Positions 7,261 to 15,210 of a DNA stretch of 41,232 nucleotides are shown here, piece by piece (positions within the stretch are counted from its first letter, which is position 1; every line of letters starts with the position of its first letter). Both the position numbers and the translations under genes were made by a program. The DNA comes from Pseudomonadota bacterium (GTDB taxonomy: Bacteria; Pseudomonadota; Gammaproteobacteria; Xanthomonadales; Xanthomonadaceae), in assembly GCA_020161335.1 (NCBI GenBank), contig JAIUOJ010000013.1, forward strand, positions 1 through 41,232. Direction: 5' to 3'. The notes beneath the pieces are model-generated. The model did no database searches and was not told the origin of the DNA. It saw only the letters and a list, made by a program, of their open reading frames with translations.

Positions 7261-7677
7261 ATGCGCCTTCGTTCCCTGATCCTGCTGGTCGCACTGGGGT
7301 GCAGTGCATGCGCCAGCGTGCCCCAGCGCAGCGTCTACGACGACCTCGGCGGACAGGCCGGGATCGAACAACTGGTCGAGGACCTGCTGGTACGCGTGTC
7401 CGACGACCCGCGCATCGCGCCGTTGTTCGTCGGCGTGGACATCGTCAACCTGCATGCTCGGTTGTCCGAGCACCTGTGCGTGGAAGCGGGCGGCCCATGC
7501 GTGTACGGCGGCAAGAACATGGCCGACGCGCATGCCCACGTCGACATCAACCCCGCGCATTTCAACGCGCTGGTGGAAAACCTGGTCGACACCATGGATG
7601 CGCGCGGCGTGCCGCGCCGGTCGCAGAACCGACTGCTGGCGAGGCTGGCGCCGATGCAGCGCGACGTGGTGCGCTGA
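7261..7677 (+). CDS. Exported group 1 truncated haemoglobin (probable lipoprotein)
   Basis: The 138-residue protein begins with an export signal (MRLRSLILLVALGCSACAS) whose Cys14 or Cys17 could be lipidated. The globin follows from SVYDDLGGQAGIEQLVEDLLVRV, a typical TrHb1 start. Alignment by eye to Mycobacterium tuberculosis GlbN puts the proximal haem ligand at His91 (DAHAHVDINPAHF). The distal residues differ from GlbN: B10 Tyr is Leu43 and the E11 Gln position is Leu68, which suggests a less polar ligand pocket. Cys73 and Cys80 could form a disulphide in the periplasm. TGAGGAG, overlapping the DUF3034 stop, is its ribosome site. As the last gene of the operon it may be the O2 or NO binding component. 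A weak 6-bp hairpin (7678-7694) follows. Confidence 0.85.
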   Translation: MRLRSLILLVALGCSACASVPQRSVYDDLGGQAGIEQLVEDLLVRVSDDPRIAPLFVGVDIVNLHARLSEHLCVEAGGPCVYGGKNMADAHAHVDINPAHFNALVENLVDTMDARGVPRRSQNRLLARLAPMQRDVVR

Positions 7678-7697
7678 CGCGCCACGCCGGCGCGGAT

Positions 7698-8495
7698 TCA
7701 ATCGACCGGCCGGACCTTCCGCGAGTTGCGCGCCATCAGCGCCATCGAAACACGGTGCGGCAGCAGCTTCACCAGCGTGCCCAGCAGGCGGTAGCGCCAG
7801 CCGGGTACGGCGAGCAGCTGGCCGCGTTCGTTGGCATCGATGCCGAAGCGCGCGACGTCCGTGGCATCAAGCCAGAGCTTCGGCGACACCCGCATCTTCG
7901 ATCGCGTGCCGGTGACGTCGTGGAATTCGGAATAGGTGAATCCGGGGCACAGCGCGGTGACGCGCACGCCACGATCGATGTTCTCCATGGCCAGCGATTC
8001 GCTGAATTTCACCAGCCATGCCTTTGCAGGCGCATACAGGGTCTGCCCGTCGGCGGACGGCACCAGCGCGGCGAACGAGGCGACGTTGAGGACGCGGCCG
8101 TCCTCGAAACCGCGGATCGATGGCAGCAGGCGCCAGCTCAGTTCCGACACGGCGCCGACCATCACCTGCAGGAACGCCGCGTGCGCGGCCCAATCGTTCT
8201 CCAGGTAGCGGCCCGGCACGCCGTAGCCGGCGTTGTTCACCAGGATGCGGATGGCGATGCCGCGGGCGGCGAGTTCGTCGACCAGCCGCACCGGGGCGGT
8301 CGGGTCGGCGAGATCGGCGGCGATCACCTGGGCGTCCACCTGGCCGCGCAGTTCGTCCGCCAGTGCCTGCAGCCGCGCCTCGCGCCGCGCCACGAGCACC
8401 AGCGGCACGCCGCGGCGTGCGTACTCGCGGGCGATGGCGGCGCCGATGCCGCTGGACGCGCCGGTGACGAGGGCATGGCCGGGTGTGCCGGGCAT
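7698..8495 (-). CDS. SDR family NAD(P)-dependent oxidoreductase
   Basis: The 265-residue classical short-chain dehydrogenase/reductase carries the cofactor motif TGASSGIG (11-18), NNAG (87-90), catalytic Ser140 and the YxxxK pair Tyr154/Lys158 (LYAPAKAW). The Arg-rich stretch after beta-2 (VARREARLQ) favours NADP(H). The C-terminal 40 residues are basic and hydrophobic (WRYRLLGTLVKLLPHRVSMALMARNSRKV), as in SDR enzymes acting on lipids or other hydrophobic substrates, but the substrate is not knowable here. GGAG precedes the ATG. It is convergent to the globin gene and divergent from tpiA, with 68 bases between start codons that must hold both promoters. Confidence 0.9.
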   Translation of the reverse strand: MPGTPGHALVTGASSGIGAAIAREYARRGVPLVLVARREARLQALADELRGQVDAQVIAADLADPTAPVRLVDELAARGIAIRILVNNAGYGVPGRYLENDWAAHAAFLQVMVGAVSELSWRLLPSIRGFEDGRVLNVASFAALVPSADGQTLYAPAKAWLVKFSESLAMENIDRGVRVTALCPGFTYSEFHDVTGTRSKMRVSPKLWLDATDVARFGIDANERGQLLAVPGWRYRLLGTLVKLLPHRVSMALMARNSRKVRPVD

Positions 8496-8563
8496 CGCGG
8501 GCTCCTTCGTGGGGAAACGGCATCGGCTATCCTGCGGCCCACTGTCAGGACGGGAGTCGCGCG

Positions 8564-9316
8564 ATGCGCCGCAGGATCGTAGCCGGAAACTGGAAGCTGC
8601 ACGGAACCCGCGATTTCGCCACCCGGCTGGTCGGCGAGATCGTCGGTGAGCTGCCGCTGCCGGGCGTCGATGTCGTGGTGCTGCCGCCGCTGCCGTACCT
8701 CGGCGACCTGATCGAGGACTTCGAGGGCAGGGCGATCGCCTTCGGCGCGCAGGACGTCAGCGCCAACGAGAAGGGCGCCTACACCGGCGAGGTGTCGGCG
8801 GCGATGCTGGCCGACGTCGGCGCCCGCTACGGCCTGGTCGGGCATTCGGAACGGCGCAGCTACCACCACGAGGACAGCGGGCTGGTCGCGCGCAAGTTCG
8901 TGGCCGCCCGCCACGCCGGGCTGGTGCCGATCCTGTGCGTGGGCGAGACGCTGGACCAGCGCCAGGCCGGGCAGACCGAGGCGGTCATCGCCGCCCAGCT
9001 GGCGCCGGTGCTGGAACTGGCCGGCACCGCCCTGTTCGACGGGGCCGTGGTGGCCTACGAGCCGGTCTGGGCGATCGGCACCGGGCAGACCGCGACGCCG
9101 GCCCAGGCGCAGGCGGTCCACGCCTTCATCCGTGGCCAGGTGGCCGCGCGGGATGCTAGAATCGGCGATTCGCTCCCGCTGCTGTATGGCGGCAGCGTCA
9201 AGCCGGACAACGCCGCCGAGCTGTTCGCCCAGCCCGATATCGACGGCGGGCTCATCGGCGGCGCTTCGCTGGTGGCGGCGGATTTCCTCGCCATCGCCCG
9301 CGCGGCGGTCCGCTGA
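8564..9316 (+). CDS. tpiA: Triosephosphate isomerase
   Basis: The 250-residue protein interconverts dihydroxyacetone phosphate and glyceraldehyde 3-phosphate in glycolysis and gluconeogenesis. It shows the TIM-barrel hallmarks: GNWKLHG near the N-terminus (Asn9, Lys11), the electrophile His94 in VGHSERR, the catalytic base Glu166 in AYEPVWAIGTG with its flexible loop, and the phosphate-binding LLYGGSVKPDNA near 205-216. The frame is open further upstream, but the ATG at 8564 follows an AGGACGGGAG ribosome site and gives the family's usual length and N-terminus. It is followed by secG after 32 bases, a common gammaproteobacterial pairing. Confidence 0.97.
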   Translation: MRRRIVAGNWKLHGTRDFATRLVGEIVGELPLPGVDVVVLPPLPYLGDLIEDFEGRAIAFGAQDVSANEKGAYTGEVSAAMLADVGARYGLVGHSERRSYHHEDSGLVARKFVAARHAGLVPILCVGETLDQRQAGQTEAVIAAQLAPVLELAGTALFDGAVVAYEPVWAIGTGQTATPAQAQAVHAFIRGQVAARDARIGDSLPLLYGGSVKPDNAAELFAQPDIDGGLIGGASLVAADFLAIARAAVR

Positions 9317-9348
9317 ACGCAGGTACAAGACTTCCCGGGTATGCCGCA

Positions 9349-9798
9349 ATGCTGTTGCTGATCCTCAACATCCTCTTCGTCCTGGTCGCGGTCGCGATGG
9401 TCGCGCTGATCCTCATGCAGCGTGGCGCGGGTGCCTCGGCCGGCTCCGGCTTCGGCGGCGGCGCGTCCGCCACCGTGTTCGGCGCCCGCGGCTCGGCCAA
9501 TTTCCTCAGCAAGGCCACCAAGTGGCTGGCGATCACGTTCTTCGCGATCACGCTGGGGATGGCCTGGTACGCGACCCACCGCGCCACCTCGCCGGCCGTG
9601 CAGGGCGACCTGGGCGTGATGTCGCAGGTCCCGGCCGCGCCGGGTGCCGCCGACGTGCCGTCGCTGCCGTCGGCGCTGCCGTCCACGACCGTCCCGGCGG
9701 CACCGGCCGCCGCGCCGGCGCAGGATTCCACGGTCCCGCAGGCGCCCGCGCCGGCACCGGCCGCGCAAACCGAGCCCCCGGCTGCTCAAAACGAGTGA
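9349..9798 (+). CDS. secG: Preprotein translocase subunit SecG
   Basis: The 149-residue protein is the small accessory subunit of the SecYEG channel. The two membrane helices are clear (about 2-22 and 54-74), separated by the diagnostic MQRGAGASAGSGFGGGASATVFGARGSANFL-type cytoplasmic loop. The C-terminal 70 residues are an Ala/Pro-rich, low-complexity extension with few charges, longer than in E. coli SecG and of unknown role. It lies between tpiA and tRNA-Leu and may share the tpiA transcript. Confidence 0.95.
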   Translation: MLLLILNILFVLVAVAMVALILMQRGAGASAGSGFGGGASATVFGARGSANFLSKATKWLAITFFAITLGMAWYATHRATSPAVQGDLGVMSQVPAAPGAADVPSLPSALPSTTVPAAPAAAPAQDSTVPQAPAPAPAAQTEPPAAQNE

Positions 9799-9805
9799 GA
9801 CCGCT

Positions 9806-9844
9806 TACAATTGCTGCAATGCCGCGCAGTCGGGATCGCGCGGC
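9806..9844 (+). promoter_or_regulatory. Weak -10-like box and hairpin before tRNA-Leu
   Basis: TACAAT at 9806-9811 resembles a -10 box but has no good -35 partner. A 7-bp inverted repeat, GCCGCGC (9821-9827) and GCGCGGC (9838-9844), follows. Either could mark an independent tRNA transcript or the secG 3' end. The evidence is thin. Confidence 0.25.
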
Positions 9845-9862
9845 AGCTTGAACTTGAAGTTT

Positions 9863-9947
9863 GCCCAGGTGGCGGAATTGGTAGACGCACTACCTTGAGG
9901 TGGTAGCGGCTTAGGTCGTGGGGGTTCGAGTCCCCCCTTGGGCACCA
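9863..9947 (+). tRNA. tRNA-Leu (anticodon GAG)
   Basis: The 85-base gene has an encoded CCA end, a 7-bp acceptor stem (GCCCAGG with CCTTGGGC region), an anticodon stem CTACC/GGTAG with loop TTGAGGT (GAG at 9897-9899), a class II variable arm and the T arm GGGGGTTCGAGTCCCCC. It reads CUC and CUU leucine codons. It sits between secG and nuoA with no U-rich terminator on either side, so it may be processed from a longer transcript. Confidence 0.97.
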
Positions 9948-10032
9948 ATCTGGCGGATGTTCCGCGCCGTTCGCGGAGCGGGACGTCGAGCAACGGCCGC
10001 GGCGACGCGGCAAGTAGCTGAGAGAACACCGA

Positions 10033-10389
10033 GTGCTGGCCGAATACCTGCCGACCCTGCTGTTCCTGTTCGTGGCCACCGGCATCGGCATCGCGCTGCT
10101 GATCATCGGCAACCTGCTGGGCCCCAAGCGGCCCTCGCCCGAGAAGCTGTCGCCGTACGAATGCGGGTTCGCCGCGTTCGAGGACGCGCGCATGCAGTTC
10201 GACGTGCGCTACTACCTCATCGCCATCCAGTTCATCATCTTCGACCTGGAAATCATCTTCATCGTGCCGTGGGCGACGGTGTTCCGCGAGCTCGGCCCGC
10301 TGGGCCTGATCGAGATGGGCATCTTCGTCGGCATGCTGTTGCTGGGCTTCATCTACGTGTGGAAGAAGGGGGCGCTGGAATGGGAGTGA
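10033..10389 (+). CDS. nuoA: NADH-quinone oxidoreductase subunit A
   Basis: The 118-residue membrane subunit of complex I is first in the nuo operon. There are three hydrophobic segments, and the conserved KLSPYECGF motif (Cys in the quinone-chamber loop) lies at about residues 37-45. It starts at a GTG preceded by GAGAGA. Its stop lies within the start of nuoB (overlap of 10 bases). It helps anchor the peripheral arm next to NuoH, NuoJ and NuoK. Confidence 0.96.
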   Translation: MLAEYLPTLLFLFVATGIGIALLIIGNLLGPKRPSPEKLSPYECGFAAFEDARMQFDVRYYLIAIQFIIFDLEIIFIVPWATVFRELGPLGLIEMGIFVGMLLLGFIYVWKKGALEWE

Positions 10390-10970
10390 TCCAGGCGATC
10401 CGCGGGCTCGCCGACGCCGCCAGCAACCCGCTGCCGGAAAGCCGGGTCGACGAGATCCTGCTGTCGAGCAAGGACAACAATCCGCTGCTCGAGCACGGCT
10501 TCGTCACCACCAGTTCCGACGTGCTGCTCAACTGGGCGCGCACCGGCTCGATGTGGCCGATGACCTTCGGCCTGGCCTGCTGCGCCGTGGAGATGATGCA
10601 CGCCGGCGCCGCGCGCCTCGACCTCGACCGCTACGGCGTGGTGTTCCGCCCGTCGCCGCGCCAGTCCGACGTGATGATCGTGGCCGGCACCCTGGTCAAC
10701 AAGATGGCCCCGGCACTGCGCAAGGTCTACGACCAGATGCCCAACCCGAAGTGGGTGATCTCGATGGGCAGCTGCGCCAACGGCGGCGGCTATTACCACT
10801 ATTCCTACGCCGTGGTCCGCGGCTGCGACCGCATCGTGCCGGTGGACGTATACGTGCCGGGCTGCCCGCCGACCGCCGAGGCGCTGGTGTACGGCATCCT
10901 GCAGCTGCAGAAGAAGATCCGCCGCGCCACCAACTTCGGCGACGACAAGACGGGGATGCGCAATGACTGA
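10380..10970 (+). CDS. nuoB: NADH-quinone oxidoreductase subunit B (N2 cluster)
   Basis: The 196-residue subunit carries the terminal 4Fe-4S cluster N2, which passes electrons to ubiquinone. The ligands are visible: adjacent Cys67/Cys68 ([10 protein letters not shown]), Cys132 (MGSCANGGG) and Cys162 (VPGCPPTAE). The open frame extends upstream through the tRNA region, but the ATG at 10380 inside the nuoA end gives the normal N-terminus. It overlaps nuoC by eight bases. Confidence 0.97.
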   Translation: MGVIQAIRGLADAASNPLPESRVDEILLSSKDNNPLLEHGFVTTSSDVLLNWARTGSMWPMTFGLACCAVEMMHAGAARLDLDRYGVVFRPSPRQSDVMIVAGTLVNKMAPALRKVYDQMPNPKWVISMGSCANGGGYYHYSYAVVRGCDRIVPVDVYVPGCPPTAEALVYGILQLQKKIRRATNFGDDKTGMRND

Positions 10971-11751
10971 CCGCGCCGACCGCGAGCCGGCTTCGGCCTT
11001 CGCCGAACGCCTGCGCGCGCGTTTCCCCGATGCCACGGTGGAGGTCGCGCAGCCGCGCGGCGAGGTCGGGATCACGACCCCGGGCGACTGGCTCGAGGCC
11101 TGCCGCGTGCTGCGCGACGAGTTCGGCTTTGAACTCCTGATCGACGTCTGCGGCGTCGACTACCTCGGCCTCGGCGACGACGAGTGGGACACCGACGTGT
11201 CCAACGAGGGCTTCAGCCGTGGCGTCGAAGGGCGCAACGTCGGCCGCTTCAAGTTCGGCGAGGCGCCCAGCCGGCAGTTGCCGGAGCCGCAGGGCGAAGG
11301 CCCGATGCCGCAACCGCGCCGCCGCTTCGCCGCGGTTGCGCAACTGCTCTCGTTGCGCCACAACCGCCGCGTGCGCGTGACCTGCTTCGGGCCGGACGAC
11401 GACCTGCCGGTGGTCTCCTCGCTGACCGGCCTGTGGCCGGTGGCCAACTGGTTCGAGCGCGAGGCCTTCGACATGTTCGGCATCGTGTTCCGCGGCCATC
11501 CCGACCTGCGCCGGATCCTGACCGACTACGGCTTCGTCGGCCACCCGTTCCGCAAGGATTTCCCGCTGATCGGCAACGTCGAGGTGCGTTACGACGCCGA
11601 GCGCAGGCGCGTGGTGTACGAACCGGTGACGTCCGTCGAGCCGCGTGTCAACGTGCCGCGCGTGGTCCGCGACGACGCGCGCTACCAGACCGCGGTCGGC
11701 GAGCAGCGCGCGCGCCGCGAGCAGGCCGGCAAGGCGGAGGGTGCCAAGTGA
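10963..11751 (+). CDS. nuoC: NADH-quinone oxidoreductase subunit C
   Basis: The 262-residue protein is the 30-kDa subunit of the connecting module. The family signature is at about residues 160-200 ([40 protein letters not shown]). A charged, Pro-containing insertion at about 70-115 ([22 protein letters not shown]...) separates the two halves; I believe related xanthomonad proteins share it. C and D are separate genes here, not fused as in E. coli. Its stop overlaps the nuoD GTG. Confidence 0.95.
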   Translation: MTDRADREPASAFAERLRARFPDATVEVAQPRGEVGITTPGDWLEACRVLRDEFGFELLIDVCGVDYLGLGDDEWDTDVSNEGFSRGVEGRNVGRFKFGEAPSRQLPEPQGEGPMPQPRRRFAAVAQLLSLRHNRRVRVTCFGPDDDLPVVSSLTGLWPVANWFEREAFDMFGIVFRGHPDLRRILTDYGFVGHPFRKDFPLIGNVEVRYDAERRRVVYEPVTSVEPRVNVPRVVRDDARYQTAVGEQRARREQAGKAEGAK

Positions 11752-13070
11752 GCGCCGTCCCCCACGTCCCGGTGCGCCAGGCCAGCGAAGGCTTCGCCAG
11801 CAATCCCGCCGAAGCCCGCCAGGAAATCCGCAACTACACGCTGAACTTCGGTCCGCAGCACCCGGCGGCACACGGCGTGCTGCGCCTGATCCTGGAGATG
11901 GACGGCGAGACCGTGGTCCGCGCCGATCCGCACATCGGCCTGCTCCACCGGGGCACCGAGAAGCTGGCCGAGTCCAAGCCGTTCAACCAGTCGATCGGCT
12001 ACATGGACCGGCTCGACTACGTGTCGATGATGTGCAACGAGCACGCCTACGTGCGTGCCATCGAGACCCTGATGGGGATCGAGGCGCCCGAGCGCGCGCA
12101 GTACATCCGCACGATGTTCGACGAGATCACCCGCATCCTGAACCACCTGATGTGGATCGGCTCCAACGCGCTGGACCTCGGCGCGATGGCGGTGTTCCTG
12201 TACGCGTTCCGCGAACGCGAGGAACTGATGGACGTGTACGAGGCGGTGTCGGGCGCGCGCATGCACGCGACCTACTACCGCCCGGGCGGCGTCTACCGAG
12301 ACTTGCCCGACCGCATGCCGCAGTACCGCGAGTCGCCGTGGCGCAAGGGGGCCAAGCTCAAGCGCTTCAATGCCTGGCGCGAAGGCTCGATGCTGGATTA
12401 CCTGGAGGCGTTCACCCAGGAATTCCCCAAGCGCGTCGACGAGTACGAGACGCTGCTGACCGACAACCGCATCTGGAAGCAACGCACCGTCGGCATCGGC
12501 GTGATCCCGCCGGAGCAGGCGATGGCCTGGGGCATGACCGGCCCGATGATCCGCGGCTCGGGCGTGGCCTGGGACCTGCGCAAGAAGCAGCCCTACGCCA
12601 AGTACGACGCGGTGGAGTTCGACATCCCGGTGGGCGTCAACGGCGACTGCTACGACCGCTACCTGGTGCGCGTCGCGGAGATGCGCGAATCGACCCGGAT
12701 CATCGCCCAGTGCGTGCGCTGGCTGAGGGCCAACCATGGCCCGGTGATGGTCGACAACTACAAGGTCGCGCCTCCCTCCCGCGAGGAGATGAAGGACGAC
12801 ATGGAAGCGATGATCCACCACTTCAAGCTGTTCTCCGAAGGCTACAGCGTGCCCGCCGGCGAGACCTACAGCGCGGTCGAGGCGCCCAAGGGAGAGTTCG
12901 GGTGCTACCTGGTGAGCGACGGCGCCAACAAGCCGTTCCGCTGCCACCTGCGCGCGCCGGGCTTCGCCCACCTGTCGTCGATGGACACCATCGTGAAGGG
13001 CCACATGCTGGCCGACGTGGTGGCGATGATCGGCACCTACGACATCGTGTTCGGAGAGATCGACCGATGA
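11748..13070 (+). CDS. nuoD: NADH-quinone oxidoreductase subunit D
   Basis: The 440-residue, 49-kDa subunit forms the quinone-binding cavity with NuoB and derives from NiFe-hydrogenase large subunits. The N-terminal [15 protein letters not shown] (about 31-45) carries the quinone-site His residues, and the C-terminal part ends in [19 protein letters not shown], as in the family. The start is the GTG at 11748 overlapping the nuoC stop; the open frame continues upstream only as an alternate frame of nuoC. After its stop comes a 130-base spacer with a repeat array. Confidence 0.96.
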   Translation: MSAVPHVPVRQASEGFASNPAEARQEIRNYTLNFGPQHPAAHGVLRLILEMDGETVVRADPHIGLLHRGTEKLAESKPFNQSIGYMDRLDYVSMMCNEHAYVRAIETLMGIEAPERAQYIRTMFDEITRILNHLMWIGSNALDLGAMAVFLYAFREREELMDVYEAVSGARMHATYYRPGGVYRDLPDRMPQYRESPWRKGAKLKRFNAWREGSMLDYLEAFTQEFPKRVDEYETLLTDNRIWKQRTVGIGVIPPEQAMAWGMTGPMIRGSGVAWDLRKKQPYAKYDAVEFDIPVGVNGDCYDRYLVRVAEMRESTRIIAQCVRWLRANHGPVMVDNYKVAPPSREEMKDDMEAMIHHFKLFSEGYSVPAGETYSAVEAPKGEFGCYLVSDGANKPFRCHLRAPGFAHLSSMDTIVKGHMLADVVAMIGTYDIVFGEIDR

Positions 13071-13073
13071 AGC

Positions 13074-13195
13074 CGGGAATCGGGAATCGGGAATCGGGAA
13101 TCGGTAGGGCGTGGGGTTGCTTCGCGCTGCCCGCGTCCGCGTCCCGTCGTCCCGCTTCGCGTTCCCCATCCCCCATTCCCGATTCCCGATTCCCG
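13074..13195. repeat. Inverted CGGGAAT heptamer array between nuoD and nuoE
   Basis: Four perfect tandem copies of CGGGAAT (13074-13101) face three perfect copies of the inverse, ATTCCCG (13175-13195), across about 73 bases. The arms could fold into a 21-bp or longer stem in the nuo mRNA. Such intergenic GGGAATCGGGAATC-type repeats are, as I recall, frequent in xanthomonad genomes. The right arm ends five bases before the nuoE ATG. The element has no coding potential of its own. Confidence 0.85.
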
Positions 13196-13200
13196 CCCCC

Positions 13201-13728
13201 ATGAAAGCGACCGGCAACTTCGAGAACGCGCGCAATGTCGACCCGATGGTCGTGCTGAGCGATGCCACGCGCGCGCACATCGACCACTGGTTGGCCAAGT
13301 TCCCCGCCGACCGCAAGCGTTCGGCGGTGCTGCAGGGCCTGTTCGCGGTGCAGGAGCAGAATGGTGGCTTCCTGACCGACGAACTGATCGCCGGCGTCGC
13401 GAAGTACCTCGACCTGCCGCCGGTGTGGGCCTACGAAGTGGCCACGTTCTACTCGATGTTCGAGACCCACCAGGTCGGCCGCAACAACGTCGCCTTCTGC
13501 ACCAACATCAGCTGCTGGCTCAACGGCGCGGAAAAGCTGGTCGAGCACGCCGAGAAGAAGCTCGGTTGCAAGCTGGGCGAGTCCACCGCCGATGGCCGCG
13601 TGTACCTCAAGCGCGAGGAGGAGTGCGTCGCCGCGTGCTGCGGCGCGCCGGTGGTGGTGATCAACGGGCATTACCACGAGAAGCTCACGCCCGCGGGCGT
13701 GGACGAGCTGCTGGACGGGCTGAAGTGA
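13201..13728 (+). CDS. nuoE: NADH-quinone oxidoreductase subunit E (2Fe-2S N1a)
   Basis: The 175-residue subunit is the thioredoxin-fold partner of NuoF in the NADH dehydrogenase module. It binds 2Fe-2S cluster N1a through Cys100, Cys105, Cys142 and Cys146 (FCTNISC and EECVAAC). The ATG at 13201 gives the MKATGNFE start I recall from related proteins, but the bases before it are the C-rich end of the repeat array, with no Shine-Dalgarno. A GTG at 13111 is in frame but would add about 30 residues encoded by the repeat. Its stop overlaps the nuoF ATG by one base. Confidence 0.95.
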   Translation: MKATGNFENARNVDPMVVLSDATRAHIDHWLAKFPADRKRSAVLQGLFAVQEQNGGFLTDELIAGVAKYLDLPPVWAYEVATFYSMFETHQVGRNNVAFCTNISCWLNGAEKLVEHAEKKLGCKLGESTADGRVYLKREEECVAACCGAPVVVINGHYHEKLTPAGVDELLDGLK

Positions 13729-15092
13729 TGGCGCACCACCCACATCATCCGGAAGGCCATGGACCCGTCGGCCCCGCGCCGAAAGACTACCAGGCGGTCT
13801 ACACCACGCTGCATTTCGACAAGCCGTGGGCGTACGAGAACTACCTCAAGACCGGTGGCTACAGCGCGCTGCGCAGGATCCTCGAGGAGAAGATCCCGCC
13901 GGCCGACGTGATCGAGATGGTCAAGCAGTCGGGCCTGCGAGGCCGCGGCGGCGCGGGCTTCCCGACCGGCCTGAAGTGGAGCTTCATGCCCAAGGGCGAG
14001 ATGCAGAAGTACATCCTCTGCAATTCGGACGAGTCCGAGCCGGGCACCGCGAAGGATCGCGACATCCTGCGCTACAACCCGCATTCGGTGATCGAAGGCA
14101 TGGCGATCGCCTGCTACGCCACCGGCGCCAGCGTGGGCTACAACTACCTGCGCGGCGAGTTCCACCACGAACCGTTCGAGCACCTTGAAGAAGCCACGCG
14201 CGAGGCCTACCGGCACGGCTGGCTCGGCAAGGACATCCTCGGCTCGGGCATCGACATCGACCTGTACAACGCGCTGGGCGCCGGTGCCTACATCTGCGGC
14301 GAGGAAACCGCGCTGATGGAGTCGCTGGAAGGCAAGAAGGGCCAGCCGCGCTACAAGCCGCCGTTCCCGGCCAACTTCGGCCTCTACGGCAAGCCGACCA
14401 CGATCAACAACACCGAGACCTTCGCCTCGGTGCCGGCGATCGTGCGCAACGGCCCGCAGTGGTTCCTCGAGATCGGGAAGCCCAACAACGGTGGCTGCAA
14501 GATCTTCTCGGTGTCGGGGCACGTCACGCGTCCGGGCAACTACGAGCTGCCGCTGGGCACGCCGTTCGCCGAGCTGCTGCGGATCGCCGGCGGCCTGCGC
14601 CCCGGGCGCACGCTCAAGGGCGTCATCCCGGGTGGTTCATCGATGCCGGTGCTGCCGGGCGACACCATGATGGGCATGACCATGGACTACGACGCGCTGC
14701 AGAAGGCGGGCTCCGGCCTTGGCTCGGCGGCGGTGATCGTGATGGACGACACCACCTGCATGGTGCGCGCCTGCCAGCGCATCTCGCGCTTCTACTTCAA
14801 GGAAAGCTGCGGCCAGTGCACGCCGTGCCGCGAAGGCACCGGCTGGATGTACCGCGTGCTGACCCGCATCGCCAGCATGGAGGCGACCCTCGACGACCTG
14901 CAGATGCTGCGCGCCGCCGCGGGCCAGATCGAGGGCCACACCATCTGCGCGTTCGGCGAGGCCGCGGCGTGGCCGGTGCAGGGGTTCCTGCGCCATTTCT
15001 GGGACGAGTTCGAGTACGCCATCGTCAACAGGCGTTTCCTGGTCGACGACCAACTCGCGGGTACCGTGGTGCCGAAGGCGGTGGCGGCATGA
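13728..15092 (+). CDS. nuoF: NADH-quinone oxidoreductase subunit F (FMN, NADH site)
   Basis: The 454-residue subunit oxidises NADH through FMN and cluster N3. The glycine-rich NADH/FMN motif [10 protein letters not shown] is at 72-81, a second conserved block [11 protein letters not shown] is at about 186-196, and the N3 ligands are Cys361, Cys364, Cys367 (ESCGQCTPC) and Cys407. The N-terminus is His-rich ([12 protein letters not shown]), beyond the conserved fold and of no known role. The open frame extends upstream, but the ATG overlapping the nuoE stop is the natural start. Confidence 0.97.
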   Translation: MAHHPHHPEGHGPVGPAPKDYQAVYTTLHFDKPWAYENYLKTGGYSALRRILEEKIPPADVIEMVKQSGLRGRGGAGFPTGLKWSFMPKGEMQKYILCNSDESEPGTAKDRDILRYNPHSVIEGMAIACYATGASVGYNYLRGEFHHEPFEHLEEATREAYRHGWLGKDILGSGIDIDLYNALGAGAYICGEETALMESLEGKKGQPRYKPPFPANFGLYGKPTTINNTETFASVPAIVRNGPQWFLEIGKPNNGGCKIFSVSGHVTRPGNYELPLGTPFAELLRIAGGLRPGRTLKGVIPGGSSMPVLPGDTMMGMTMDYDALQKAGSGLGSAAVIVMDDTTCMVRACQRISRFYFKESCGQCTPCREGTGWMYRVLTRIASMEATLDDLQMLRAAAGQIEGHTICAFGEAAAWPVQGFLRHFWDEFEYAIVNRRFLVDDQLAGTVVPKAVAA

Positions 15093-15094
15093 AG

Positions 15095-15192
15095 GCCGGG
15101 ATTCGATATCCGGGATTCGGGATCCGGCAAGGCGATCGCCGGCCCGCGCACTTGCTTTCTCCAATCCCTGATCCCCAATCCCCAATCCCGGC
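15095..15192. repeat. Degenerate GGGATT inverted array between nuoF and nuoG
   Basis: This is a second, less perfect copy of the kind of element found before nuoE. GGGATTC/GGGATCC units at 15098-15127 face their inverse AATCCC/GATCCCC units at 15161-15192, and the outermost nine bases GCCGGGATT (15095-15103) pair perfectly with 15184-15192. The nuoG ribosome site AGGAG lies just outside the right arm, unlike at nuoE, where the array reaches the start codon. Confidence 0.75.
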
Positions 15193-15210
15193 TCCGACAG
15201 GAGCCCGCCC

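Noticed and set aside
9863-10032. Integration site or genomic island at tRNA-Leu
   Set aside because: No integrase, no repeat of the tRNA 3' end nearby, and the flanking secG and nuoA are in their usual order.
13074-13195. CRISPR array
   Set aside because: The units are seven bases, directly adjacent with no spacers, and inverted on the two sides; there are no cas genes.
13111-13200. N-terminal extension of NuoE through the repeat array
   Set aside because: The added residues are encoded by the repeat and match nothing in the family. It is kept only as an alternative because the ATG lacks a ribosome site.
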